Assembly (NCBI GenBank): GCA_021234535.1
Contig: CM037830.1
Location: forward strand, 3,136,170 to 3,200,169
Direction: 5' to 3'
DNA length: 64,000 bases
Source of the DNA: Stichopus chloronotus
Taxonomy: Eukaryota; Echinodermata; Holothuroidea; Aspidochirotida; Stichopodidae
This document shows positions 26,017 to 37,953 of this stretch, in pieces (within the stretch, counting starts at the first letter, position 1; each line of letters starts with the position of its first letter). The notes under the pieces were generated by a model, which saw nothing but the letters and a program-made list of their open reading frames with translations, made no database searches and was not told the DNA's origin. The translations under genes were made by a program, and so were the position numbers.

Positions 26017-26940
26017 GTACTTTTATTAGAGAATAAATCATATATTATCAATAAACTGGATAGGAAGGCGGATAGGGTTAGTCTTCACGCTCTATTAAAT
26101 ACCAGTTAACCGATGGGAAAGAGAGGACTAGTTCAAACTTGATGGTGTGGTCACTGTTAAATTATAAACAATCGGTTTGCGGTCCACATGTCTTATGACT
26201 CGATGTATCAATCGCAAGTTTACGTTTAGCGTATACTATTCTGTGCTCCTTTATGTGCAGTGTCGACATCCAGTGACAAGGAGTACAAAGGTATGCAGTA
26301 ACATGTCCGAAACCAGGACCGGACGAACCCTCATACAACTTGGGGGATGATGGGAGCAAATGTACAAAATGGCACTCTGAGAAACATCTTATTCCGTGTA
26401 ATATACGGTAATGCAACGCCTTTTTTTGCGCAAAAAGGCACCGTATCTAGATTTTGTTTGGGGAGGGTAAATCTCTCCTCCCAGAGCCTTGGAGTTAATG
26501 AATACTGCAGGTATAATACAATTAGTGCTGTTACGGTTATTAATTCAATGAAAAATGTAAAAAAAATAAGGGAACTTGACTTTCGGTGAGGTAATGATAA
26601 TTAAACTTTATTCGTGTAAGAAGTCTCCTTGTTCGTATTTAATGACATGTGTTTTTGAGCTCCAATATTTTCCAAATAAATTTCATCCTGAAGAAGTTAA
26701 CAGTGACTTCGACGAGTTCATTCCGCGTTGGATGGAACATTCTTCTGACATGCGCAATGGTACAAGTGACGACAGCCTTTTTATGTGATAGAGATGTCAC
26801 CTCCATACAAAGGGCCTATTGTTCAAGTGCTTTCTGTGAGTATGTTTCATCTTACAACATTAAACGTGTTATAATATTATGCAAATGCTTCAGAAATAAC
26901 AGCTGCGTAAGCAAAAACTTAAGTTCCAAACTACTCTAAA

Positions 26941-27238
26941 CAGTGGCGGCGTTCGCGCACCCTGGCTGTCGAGTTGGGCGGGGGTGGGGGAGGCGAGGCT
27001 CAAGTGACGTCCATCATCAATTGTATGATAGCTAATTTTTGAAAAGACAAACAGAGAGTCACCATTGTTGGTGCAGACCGTATACCAGAAAATTTTTGAA
27101 CAAAAATACACCCTAGATTGAAGGAAATCGCCTTCACAGACTATGTGGGCGACATTATTTCGGTCCCCCCCCCCCGGAAAAACCCTGCTAGAGACCGTGT
27201 CCTCTACTCCCACCCCACCCACAGACACGCCACCACTT
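26941..27238. mobile_element. hAT-like MITE with target-site duplication
   Basis: The left end is CAGTGGCGGCG and the right end, reverse complemented, is AAGTGGTGGCG. The element is flanked by actctaaa (26,933-26,940) and attctaaa (27,239-27,246), an 8 bp duplication with one mismatch. The CAGTGGCG end and 8 bp duplication are typical of hAT elements. There is no transposase coding; length is 298 bp. An inverted relative lies near 32,600. Confidence 0.7.
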
Positions 27239-27869
27239 ATTCTAAAATATCTTTTGCTACAATTGCTCTGATATTGATGTTTTATGAGTTTGAGAACTTT
27301 AAAATTCAGATTTCGGTATTTGCAATGTACATACCGGGAAACTCAATTCGTTGATAAGCTTTTCCATATTTTTAAACCAAATTTTCCAAAATGCCACCAC
27401 GAAGTTTCGTTATGTGCAATGGCATTCCCGGAAATTGATTTTACCCATTAAATCCCATATTTAACTGAGCCATAAACAGCAGCGTTTATCTATAAACTAT
27501 AGTTATCGCAGAAGAACAATACAACTGCCATAGCCATATGTTGCCATAAACTCAAAATTCTGTACAATTCCGTTTATTCAAAATTTACTCAAAGAATTTG
27601 CTCAAAGTCAAAGAATTGATTTTTTTTCTCATTTCCTAAAATTTCCTGGGATGTCTTCAGGTTTTCGAAGTTTTTTCTTTACCACTGATTTTACTTATTT
27701 AAGGTTAATCACAAACCTTCAACGGAGGGACACCAGTAATAAATTATACGTTGTCTATTGTTTATTTGGTACTCATTTCAAGGACTTCACAATCAAGAAT
27801 TTATTTTGGAAATAAAAATGATCTTCTTCAAAAATACTGACATCACTTAGAAGGCAGTTGATTAACATA

Positions 27870-27930
27870 ATGTATGCGGGGATATATGTAGTGACATTGT
27901 CCAACACACCACATTATAACTTTTGCATAG
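27870..27930 (+). other. Weak candidate for exon 1 of the second TIMP-like gene
   Basis: Twenty codons from ATG end in NFCI plus one base, with a usable donor (ATAG|GTAATC) in the phase that exon 28,635 needs. Joining gives NFCIAFKGTII, reminiscent of RFCNCLVAFKGTIV in the first gene. Against it: there is no good signal peptide and no Cys-x-Cys, so the real exon may lie elsewhere. Confidence 0.15.
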
Positions 27931-28634
27931 GTAATCAGTGTTACAATTTATTTTTTAACTTGACGTGGAAGAGGTATATTTTAAGAACGGGAGCAAACTT
28001 AAAAACAGTTCCATCTGATTTGTTATTCGAGATTCAATCTACAACCTCTGAGTAATGCCTGATCCTTTTTTAGTTGCACGGACATGTCAAATGGCTTTTA
28101 AATAAAGTTCTGTCTTTTCGCTCTAACACGTTTCTTCGAACAGAAAGCAATTACTGGTAGGGACAAGCTTTAAGCCAATCAGCAGTGGCGATTATCTTAC
28201 GATAGAGTTTAGGTTTATCAGTGCGATTGACAGCGGTTATTGATCCCTTTTTGCTTGCGAATAAATTCAACTTTAAAACAATGCGGAGAGAATCTTTGCA
28301 ATTTTGAAAAAAAAGACAACTACCTGCATGGTGCTTAATTTGAGTGAATAAATTATTCCATAAAGGAATCTTTACTAAATAAATTCGTTTTCATGTCATC
28401 ATATTGAAATGAATACATTTATTTATATTAATAATACATTATTATATTAATTGTTAAACTTAATCATATAAAAGTGGTTGCGCTTGTTATTGTGCAAACA
28501 GAGAATGACACTATAATGTAAGCTATTGAATTTGCAGTAGTCTTTATTTGTTGTGACAATTTAAAAGTAAGATGTATTGCCATTTTCAAATTGTAAGGAA
28601 AGTCTCTAGTCTTACTCCAACATTTGTTCTTTAG

Positions 28635-28880
28635 CCTTTAAAGGAACGATCATCTCGATCGAAGGGGGTGAGATTGATTCAACGTCCTTCGACGATACAC
28701 TCGGAATGGCGACCGACGGGCCTTCCAGAGGAACGGTTGACTATAATGTTTTAATCGATGAAATATACAAAGGTTTGGACCAAAAGTACCTTGGCCGAAG
28801 TATGACTCTGCACTCAGATTACGACGCGGCTCGTGGTTACAGATCTAAGTTACAGTCTGGAGTCGCATATTTATTCGAAG
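28635..28880 (+). CDS. Second TIMP/NTR-like protein, penultimate exon
   Basis: The exon starts after ttctttag and ends before GTATAC, phase 1 on both sides, the same phases as exon 2 of the first TIMP-like gene. It begins FKGTII, as that exon begins FKGTIV, and contains DYNVLIDEIYKG, the strand equivalent to HYKVNVKHIYK. It ends YLFE where the first gene ends YLFQ. So the two exons are paralogous. The Cys that precedes Gly in TIMPs (C126 in the first gene) is missing: this region reads SDYDAARGYRS. If exon 1 still has Cys1 it would lack its usual partner, and zinc-chelating inhibition would be doubtful. Confidence 0.7.
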
Positions 28881-28909
28881 GTATACTGAACCTGAAAAGA
28901 GAAATAAAT

Positions 28910-29515
28910 TTAAAGGGGAAATCAGGGTTTGACTGAGAAAATTCACCTTTAGTTGATTTTTCTTTCTAAACTGATTGTTCACCGAAATATAGAGACGTTG
29001 GGGAGGTGTTTGAATGTAGAAGAAACGGTAATTATTGCGTTAATTACTGTTGAATGAGAACTCTTAATATTTGTCGGGTACAAAAATAAACGTTCATGTA
29101 CAAGACAAGACAGCCTCCTCTATACGATCACCAATCACAGCGTAAGACTGAGATGACGTTATATGAATAAACATAACCGAATGTTTACTGTTCCTATGCT
29201 GTTCGTGCATTGCGCAATGCTACGTAAACTAGAGTTTAGTTGAGGATACATACAGCACACGTAGGCTACGTATGAAACTGTTCAGCCACACTTCCTCATA
29301 CCTTGAAAAGGCGATAGTATTGAATATTCATATTTGGATGTTGTACACTTCCGGAGATCTTCACCGATTTTTTGCGAATTTGACTCGTTTCTCGAAATTG
29401 TCCACATGTTTTGAGATAATCTTGATCATATTTGTTAGTTATAACTCATTGTACAATAACGGTGGGGAATTGTAGTGAAATCAATTGTGAAAATAAACCC
29501 TGATTTCCCCTTTAA
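28910..29515. mobile_element. TTAA-flanked MITE, family D
   Basis: This element lies in the intron of the second TIMP-like gene, 30 bases past the donor. TTAAAGGGGAAATCAGGGTT at the left is repeated perfectly in inverted orientation at the right end. The TTAA counts as the target duplication, giving an element of about 600 bp without a coding frame. Confidence 0.8.
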
Positions 29516-31131
29516 CAAGAATGGAGTTTATAGCATGGTTGTCTTCTAGAATCAAATTTCATTTCTGAAACAGTTCCCCGATTGCAGAAGTTGCGGGTAT
29601 ACATTAAATCTCTCTAACTATTGTTGTGGAAGTTCTTAGGAAACAGGAAAAATGGCGTTCACTTCAGAATAAGATATTACAACCGTTACTATACACAATT
29701 AAGTTAAATTAAGTACGTGAGTTTTAGATTTAACTCCTCTAATGTTAATGACCCTGAGGAGGCTACTTCATCAAATTGCTTCCGCGTTGAACACTAGCTG
29801 GGTAACACTATGGACTATTCTCCACAATTATTAACTTATTCCTCATGAATAAGAGGGAGAAAATTCGATAGTGAACTATTTTTAAGTTTTTTGAGAAATT
29901 ATACCTAGGGATTGGCTAAGGAAGGGGAATTGAAATTTTATAAATTATTGATTTTTTTGTTCTTGAAAACCATTCATCTCAGTGCAACCTATTTCACAGT
30001 CATTGTACATCGCTTTGTCTGTGATGTCACGCCCACACAATAACATAGATTGTTTTTACCTTTTATACTCTTGGCTCTCCTAAAAGCAACAGCACGATAA
30101 TTTAAAGGTGACTATGAGTTGAAAATTTTTCAGTAAACCTTAAATTACTTGGAATATGTCATAGCCACTACAAGAAACAAAAAAAAATGTTTTAGCCCGT
30201 TTTCGCATAGATGAACATCCATATTCATTCCCATTGGTCTGTTTGATTTCAAGTAACGTGATTGACTACCATACTGTCTCCGAAAGTCTGAATATTTTAG
30301 AGCCAGCAATATTATCGAGACGATTTTCATGTTAAAACATCCGGAGGATGAGTACATAGTTCTATTTCAGATTTTGTGACAGGTGATTTTTTCCTCTATT
30401 TTTTCTTTCCCTGAAACACTGACGAAGAACCAAAGTATATGACCAGGCGATTGCCGGTACATCTCATATTCCAGCCATAAGAGACTCTGTGATCTTATCC
30501 TGAACAGTAATTAAGTCAATCTGTCATACACCCAACCCAAAACTTACACTGTTGTTAACTTCTAGGTTAAAGTAGCACTTGAAAGTCAAAGAACAAGAAA
30601 GAGTAATTGCAGTAATTTGTCTGTATATGTATGACACTTTGTTGAGTTGTCCGAACAACTCTCTCACTTTAAGTAATTGGTGTCTTTCTTGAACACAACG
30701 ACATCTTGAGTCATGGACAAGATGTTTGGTTTGAAGACTGACCAGTAGTGAAAGATATATGCTCTAGATCAACGCTCTCATTCGAGAAATTAGAGGAGAA
30801 TGGTTACTCGTGACATGCATTCTACAAACTTCTTTTTTTTTAAATCTGGTATAAGCATATTTCCTTATCGATTTATGTAAACTTATGATCAATATATTGG
30901 ACAATTCTGTTAGAGAGTGTCCCAGTAGAAAGACAAAACCGTTCTTCTTTTATCTTTCCTTATCTTGACGTCCCTCAGATAATATTCATGAGTATGTGTT
31001 TTATGTCTCTTCCTGGCTTTGTAGATGTGATTTTGTTGGCTCAAGGTCATCAGGATTGACCTGCAGAGTTAAAGTAAACATTGATGACCTTTGACCAAAC
31101 AACATTCCTTATTCAAGGTAGGGAGAGGTAT

Positions 31132-31296
31132 AAACACACCTAGTCCACACAGAATTTCCATAATGTGATTAAGTCCTTTCTCGAGAAAACCCTCTACTGC
31201 ATGATAGAACGTGAGGTGATATCGAGTCATACCATCACGGTTAGGGTTTGTTCCTTCGATGAAACCTTATCATGTACAGGTGAGGATTGGTTGAGT
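31132..31296. repeat. Interspersed repeat family E, copy 1
   Basis: It is similar to 44,004-44,168. Shared words in order are cacctagtc, cacagaattt, cataatgtgat, catgatagaac and gtgaggatt. The borders are approximate and the family is not identified. Confidence 0.55.
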
Positions 31297-31800
31297 ATGA
31301 AACACATACTCATGCATATTATCTAGGGGACGTCAAAATATAAAAAAAGCAAAGAGATAACGTTTTTTTCCTCTACTGGAGGACTTTATGACAGAATGTG
31401 ACATTGGTAGATCATTTTTTTACCACAAATATGTTAAGAAGTTATGGTTATACCTGATTTGGAGGAAGAAAGTGCAAAGGGTTATGTAAATATATACGTT
31501 ACAACAATCTATTCTCTTTGAAATAGTCAGTGGAATATTCCTTGTAAGTTAGTAACATGAAAGAAATGCGGCAAATAGACTTTTTCTGGGAAAGCACACT
31601 TGCAGAAGTTACACCTCAGTTTAAGAATCGAATCTAAGTAGACAACAGAAAGAAGACACAAATTTAAACACAAAATAGGCCTATAATGCCAATGGAACCA
31701 AGAGAAAAATACGAAATGAAGTAAAACACATCATTAATGTATCTTTAAAAGTAAATCAAACACTTGTGGACATTGATATATATTCTTTCTTTCCATACAG

Positions 31801-32150
31801 TTGACAGCTTTCAACATCTCGATATATGTGATCGTGTGGACCAGTTCAGCGACATTTCGGAAGAAGTAAGACATGGTCTAAGCAACGGATACGCCCTTTC
31901 TTGTTCATCTTCGCCAAATCACAACGAACAGAAATCCGGCAGCAGTGAAGGAGAACCTGACCAATCGAAAGGTCCAAGGGATGAAATCAAACCAAGAGTG
32001 AGAGGAAATTATCATGCCCGTAATCCGATTACTAGATCAAAGCCTCAGTATAAGTGGAATCCAAAATGTAAATGTAAGCAGCGGATCTTCCCGAAAAAAG
32101 ATAACAAGAAAAAGCAAAGGAGAAGATCTAAAGAGATAAATGTGGTGTAG
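31801..32150 (+). CDS. Second TIMP/NTR-like protein, terminal exon with basic tail
   Basis: The acceptor is tttccatacag; the phase matches 28,635-28,880, giving YLFEVDSFQHLDICDRV, and the stop is TAG. HLDIC matches the H-I-T-x-C strand of TIMPs and ALSC about 26 residues later matches the last Cys of the N-domain. After that comes a tail of about 80 residues: first Ser, Glu, Gly and Pro-rich, then strongly basic, with KCKCKQR and KKKQRRRSK. Such a tail could bind sulphated glycans or collagen fibrils. Holothurian tensilins are TIMP-like matrix-stiffening proteins, so that is the nearest functional idea, but it is inference. A possible AATAAA lies far downstream at 33,092. Confidence 0.7.
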
Positions 32151-32599
32151 TAAAATCTTGTCTTACAGAGTGACTTCGCTCTGAGGAAAATGGGCGCGGA
32201 GGTCAATTTCTTGTTGGTTTAAAATAGATTCCACGCTTCCCACTTTTAATCATGTAGATCTACGGTAAATAGCTGAAATGTTCATCATCAACCCTGCATG
32301 ATTTCAGGGTTTAATTACAATATTACGAAAGTAGAAAGTACTAGAAAGTAGCGTCTTCCAATGACTTATTTCAATTCATGTAATTTTACGGTTGAGATTC
32401 TTCAATGAAAAATGTTCGTAATTGCCGCAAACGGAATGCTAAGAGTTCGAAGGCTATGATCGGTCCATTTGGAAGTTGGAGCATTGAACTGTTACCCTGT
32501 TCCAAATGTTCCGAATCGGGGTTCTTTTGTAAGCTTACCCCATCCCTAAAAATTATCTCGCACACCGTGCCGACAGACTGGTGGCCTTCATATGCCTCC

Positions 32600-32700
32600 T
32601 ACAATTTTAGTTATCATGTAATTGATGATGGGCGTCATTTGAGTCTCCCCCCCCCCCACCCTCAGATCCCTCCGAAAAGATGCAGCTCCGTAGCCAGTGG
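32600..32700. mobile_element. Fragment related to the 26,941 hAT-like MITE, inverted
   Basis: The block tagttatcatgtaattgatg, then atgggcgtcatttgagtctc, is the reverse complement of the internal part of 26,941-27,238 with a few changes. Ends are not resolved. Confidence 0.55.
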
Positions 32701-33091
32701 GATAGAGTAGTTTGAAATTTAATCCTTGTCTGATCATACTAAAAAAATACGCTAACACCGAGTCTATTGGCTGCTTTATCTTTGGTCCATCCATCGAAAT
32801 CACATTTGTTCTCAGGCCGAAATGATTCAATTTATATTTGATTTACCATTCAACATATAGTTGAAACTACATTCATTCTTATACTTAGCAAGAATCCTCA
32901 ACTCCTATTGGCCCATTACAGTCAGGTGACCGTGTTTTTTACTGTACTTGAACAAAAGCCAGGCAATTAATGAAAAAAATGACCGGCGGATGAGTACAAG
33001 AAATCGTAGATTAATCATATTTTGTGGTTAGCTCTCTTCTCGTGTGTCATGATGTACAAAACAATAGTACTTTCTATCGGGATTCATTTGC

Positions 33092-33097
33092 AATAAA
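33092..33097 (+). terminator. Possible polyadenylation signal of the second TIMP-like gene
   Basis: AATAAA, 940 bases past the stop. It is weak because of distance. Confidence 0.2.
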
Positions 33098-35334
33098 AGT
33101 GTGGTCATTTCCAAATCAAAATTTTCTTTCATTTTGGTATTCTCATCAAAGTCTCTCTGTACTTGAATGAACAAGGGGTTAATCAACCATGGACCTGTGC
33201 TTTAAACAGAGGATACTGCACTAACGGTGGAGTGACGCAAGCGATGTGCGAGGGTGCAGTCCGATTGCATCCAGGTACCATACCATTATACTAATCTCTC
33301 CCATTGACTTACACACCTAAATAGCGATTTCCAGGGATGCATGCAAGGTACATGTGATATCAGAGATTTCCTACCTATCATGTGATTGGTCATGATGTGG
33401 CCTATCACCGCGTTTAAAAACTTTCCTTATGTCGACCATTAAGATGTTTTGAGAGGTGCTCCCGTCCCCTTCACAGGGCTTTGGGAGCGAAATATCACTA
33501 CGACACTTACAATTTTCTAAACAATGTAAATCTCCTTCCATCTTCCTAATTTTTACATGATCTGTACTTTAAATCGTGCTTTTGAACATCCAAGTAAAAC
33601 AAATAGTAATGATAATCGAAAACATGACGAAAATCGATCCCTGTGGCTCAATTTACATACTTTTCCCGTATACGACCAATAGCATAACTCCCAGTCGTGT
33701 ATTATCCTCTCTTTAAGGCACGGTTCATCGTTGATTAATAACCTTTAATTGTAGTATTAATTTTTAGTAATAGTAATCGCATAATATTGTCGTCTTTCCC
33801 TTACCCCATTCCCCCTCCCAGGTAAATATTTTGGCAAAGTTATCTAACGGAACATATCGCTATGTGATATGTGACATTCACGTTTCAACATTAATTCTCC
33901 AAAGTTATGACGTAGTCGTGAATTGGGTCAGTGTTCCATACCTTATCAGGGTTCAATGAATCTTTCGGCAATGTCATATGGTTAAGTGAACACTTAATAT
34001 ACTGCTGTGAATAAGCGAATTATCTGACGGAAGGTGGGAATGTATATCACATACATAGCGGATAATTCTCATTGACAGCTTTATTTCATTCATCAGATCA
34101 AACCCATCTTTGACAACATAAATCTTAATTTTACCTTTGTTCTATAATTCCCTCATATGTGTAAGTATATGGGATTCCATACAGTTTAAGTAAGTTCGTT
34201 TGCTTTCTCTTACAATTACATATCCAGTTTGAATTTCTCAATTTTGTAACGTTTGACCAATCAGATGGTGGCTAACACATCTGAGTAATTTTTGAAAATT
34301 TAATCAGCTAATTCTGCTTTGGGGAATCATTTCCTCTGGGAGAAGCAGATTAGTTTGATGTTGCCATAGCTACGAAGTAGAGAAAAAAAGTCTGCTACAT
34401 TATCCACTCAGATGCATACTGTAATTGTAATCACTAACCTGAATAGATCTAATCTAATAATTAATCGTGTTACTATGACGACGGACACATCCCACAGGAA
34501 AGCTGCACCTTACAAATTCCATGTGGACACAGGTTCAATCACATGTACTTTGAGAATACAGCTTACCACATGATGCATACAAGGAACGAAAGCACCCAAT
34601 TAACATTGCAATTTGCGACCCATGAAAGCCCAGTTATACAAGTCAATTTCATGTTAACACTGCAATGGTTGCAAATCCATATTTTTTCCAGGGGGAGGGG
34701 GATCTGCTCGAAACATCTGTTTTTATTTGAAGTCGAAGCCACAACTTTGCTAATAGCAAATATTCGAGACAGTTTTTTCAACTTCGCAATGTCTGTTTAA
34801 CGTCTGTTAATCCAAATGGATCGACTGATTTAACAATTCAAACATGACACTAGCAAAAAGTGCTAATTAATTTGTTCAAACAATTTCGCATCTTGCATAA
34901 TATCCCATTTAATCACAGTGTGTAACCTGTATCTTCACATGGTATAACTATGTATATTAACACATGGTATTTCTCATAGTAAACACATGATCGATAATTG
35001 AAAACCTGTTACTTTTATTTAAAATATGTCCATTTGCCCTTACTATTACAAAAATGGTTGTGGTCAGAAACTAAAATACGGACGGACATTATATCAAAGT
35101 TTTCCTCATTCATGATATGCAACGAGTCACCAATAATTGCTGACATGAACTGTTTTAAAAATTAAGAGAAGAAACTGGTATAAAGGCCTGGAGGAGGGAG
35201 CAATGCAATATCAGTTTAGCTACAGCATTTTTATTTTTGAAAGACCAAGATATTTATAGATTGAGGTATGTACCGAAATTAATATTTTCTCCTGTGGCGC
35301 AGCATATATAAATTAGGAAAGATACACACTATCT

Positions 35335-35709
35335 TTAAAGAGGCTCATTGAGTTGTTTTGTGAAATTCACGCAATTTTTCTAAGCCGGTCAAGTTTCCTT
35401 CACATACATATGACAAACAGTCAAACTAAAAGGATCCCAAAGTTTTACATACGTTGGAACATTAATGAGTGAGTAACCAACGATTAAATTTGGTTTTTGA
35501 AACTTTGTGACCAGACATTTTCACATTAGTACATTCACATGCACACAATCAGAGCAAGTAACGGTCAAAATTCGAAAAAATTGACAGTTTTCATATAACT
35601 ATTGGATGTGAAACTTGATTAATTATGCTAATTGTGAGTATTGTCGTGTGTTTGTATACTTCAAAATCACCGCAATCTTTACTGATATCAACTCAATGAG
35701 CCCCTTTAA
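35335..35709. mobile_element. TTAA-flanked MITE, family A copy 1
   Basis: A 375 bp element bounded by TTAA at both ends. The terminal inverted repeats after TTAA are AGAGGCTCATTGAGTTG and AGGGGCTCATTGAGTTG, 16 of 17 identical. It is nearly identical to 63,148-63,523. There is no coding capacity. TTAA duplication is typical of piggyBac-type transposition, but these ends do not begin CCC, so the superfamily is left open. Confidence 0.9.
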
Positions 35710-36450
35710 AATTTAGCGATTATTCGAAAAGTGTTTCAATAAGCTCATTGCTCCGAGTGTGACTATCCAATGTAGTCAAGAGCTGAAATTCTGAAATGAA
35801 TGCATTTCAATACAACATGAACATTTAGGTTTTATTTGACTATGGCGACTAAATCTGTACATGATTCATTGTATAATACCGTGAAACTAGACTAAAAGGA
35901 AAAAGGAAAATAACTATTGCGAGTTCATTGACTAGACTTACCCCGAAGGGAAAACTGCCATCAGGGGTGGGATTCAGAGTCCTGTCTTAGGGCCCCTTGT
36001 GAGGACTTATTAGTGATGTTCCAGGAAACGCCTGTAGGGGTTTGCGGTATTTTGTGATAGATTTAAGTCACCATTTATGGGTAATTCCGTGGACTATAGT
36101 GGCCTATAAGCTTCGCCAATATAAGTATAGTACATTTTAAACTAAAAAATAAAACTTAAAAATCAGCCTCCCTTTTTGCAGCCCCATCCCCCTTTAAATC
36201 TCTGAAACACCTTACGACTTCCTTGCTATTTCCGTTTTGTTTTACACCAATAGTAACACATGCAGTGCGGGGCAACCCCGCACGTACTTAGATTTAGAAA
36301 GCAAGATTGCACTATTTTTATTGCTGTATATTATAAATACTCAAAGGCCGACTTTTTTAACCAATTTGAATGACTGTGATGATGACATATTAATGAAAAG
36401 ACAGAATGGGACGGGGCTACCGCTTCAAGTTACACCTCTAGAGAGGAAAC

Positions 36451-37120
36451 CAGTGGCGGCGACAGTGTTAGGTGGAGGTAAATTGAGGACAAAAAAAGAA
36501 GCGAAATCGAGAACGGAGCACGAGCTTTATATGGAGAGTGGGGTCCTGGAGCCGTCATTAGGGTCCCTGGTGGGGGTTCAGAGGCAAAGTCCCGTCGGGA
36601 GCCCAAGAGGCGAAGCCCTCGGAAGCTCTGAGGTTTTAACATATCTCTGGGTGGAAAGTTAAATCTCAGGATATATAGGTACATTTTGATTCAAAGTACA
36701 TCCATTAAATGCAAGGATTCCAAATGATTTTAATTAATTTGGCTGTTTTTCCAAGTTGACAAGATGAAAACTAAGGACCTCAAGTGGGGGCTATTTGCAG
36801 CGCCCCTCTGGAGGTCCAGGGTGAAAAGCCCCTGGAAGCTCTGAGATTTAAGCATACTATTCTCTGTTACTGAAATGGTAAGTCTCATGGAAAGGATATA
36901 CTTTGGTTTAGTGCATCATTGAGTGCAAAGATTCCAAATGGTTTTATTCAATTTGACTCTTCCTCTCAGTTGACAACATGAAAAGTCACGACATCTGGTG
37001 AGGTCCAGAGGCAAAGCCTGTTGAGGGTTCCAGGGGGCAAAACCCCCGAAGTTGTGAGAATTTATCATATCTCATGGTGAAAAATTTAGTCTCTTGCACT
37101 TCCTAAAACAGAGGGATAAA
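36451..37120. repeat. Degenerate tandem repeat (about 214 bp period) starting at a hAT-like end
   Basis: CAGTGGCGGCG at 36,451 looks like a hAT terminus. After it, blocks containing gattccaaatg (36,716 and 36,930), ttgacaa(g/c)atgaaaa and gaagctctgag/gaagttgtgag recur at about 214 bp. G-rich parts (ggtccagggtgaaaagcccc, gttccagggggcaaaacccc) resemble the end of the hAT remnant near 57,250. The long open frame at 36,237-36,662 is this repeat. Confidence 0.6.
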
Positions 37121-37634
37121 TGCAAAACTATGAACAGAAACAAGAAATTGACATATACAAGTATTTGACAGGTCACCTCAGCATAGTGGGAGCAACTAGG
37201 AGACAAAATATCTGACCGAGGGAAACACCCTCTTTGGTGCCGACACTGGTAGTACCCCCCCCTTGTAGAGGGCGTGTTTGTCAAAAGGCCTACAGGGCCG
37301 TGCGTGTGCGAAAGTCCACTCTAACGAAAACAACTCCACGAGAGTTTACATAGTTTTATAACAACCACAATTAATCTACATTAACAACTTGAACTGTTAC
37401 ACACAAATCGTCATTAGGAATTAAGATTAGGAAGATGCTTTATGATAAGGAAAATCGCCATTAAAAGCCGGTACAATTACTTTTAGCATTAAATTTAATG
37501 AGGTACGTGGGATATCACCTCTCTTTGGAGGACACGTGCTCCCCTGGGAACGTCACTGTTTACAATCATCCGAAAGGAGGACGGAGTTACGAACGAAAGA
37601 TTATTAGGGCTACTATACATCTCGGCAAAAACGA

Positions 37635-37642
37635 TATATAAA
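37635..37642 (+). promoter_or_regulatory. Possible TATA box of the FAMeT-domain gene
   Basis: TATATAAA lies about 310 bases upstream of the first ATG of the FAMeT-domain gene. It would give a 5' UTR of roughly 290 bases. Position and sequence are the only support. Confidence 0.25.
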
Positions 37643-37953
37643 CATCCATACATGCAACTACATTTCGTTCGTTTTCCAATCCCCGGTGTTGATGTAGAAA
37701 CTCAGACACCGTATTGAGAGCACTATTTTAGTGTAAATCCTTCAGATGAAAGACTCCCACCCACAATGAATTTTGGTCACCCGGTCAAAAACAAAATTCC
37801 AAAATCCGCCTATGCTCCCCTCAATTTCACTACCCCCCCCCCCCCCTTTACTTCCAACCAAACTAGCCATGAATGGCCACCGTCTCCGCGGATTTATATT
37901 CATATTTTGTCTGTGGTCCAAATTACGAGAATGTCACTTGACTCATCTGAATC

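Larger units (their letters stand above)
20774..28634. other. Intergenic DNA between the two TIMP-like genes
   Basis: This stretch contains interspersed repeats (21,240-21,620; 25,258-25,863; 26,941-27,238), a 53-54 bp direct duplication, poly-C runs near 22,130, 24,750 and 27,167, and a possible two-exon start of an unknown gene (23,930 and 25,966). The first exon of the second TIMP-like gene should be here but is not securely identified. The best candidate by phase is at 27,870-27,930. Confidence 0.5.
32151..37953. other. Intergenic DNA with MITE and satellite repeats
   Basis: This stretch contains an inverted relative of the 26,941 hAT-like MITE around 32,600-32,700, a TTAA MITE at 35,335 and a tandem repeat at 36,500-37,120. 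Poly-C runs occur near 32,650 and 37,832. No exon is convincing. Confidence 0.5.

Noticed and set aside
26576..26788. Plus-strand frame with YLMTCVFELQYF, similar to the TIMP H-I-T-x-C strand
   Set aside because: There is no good acceptor, no matching upstream exon and no second Cys. Possibly a decayed exon, but not supportable.
33214..33282. 69 bp stretch GYCTNGGVTQAMCEG with splice-like edges, EGF-like at first sight
   Set aside because: It is too short, and no neighbouring exon in the right phase was found.
36237..36662. 141-codon plus-strand frame
   Set aside because: Its second half is the hAT-like end and tandem repeat starting at 36,451; there is no recognisable protein.
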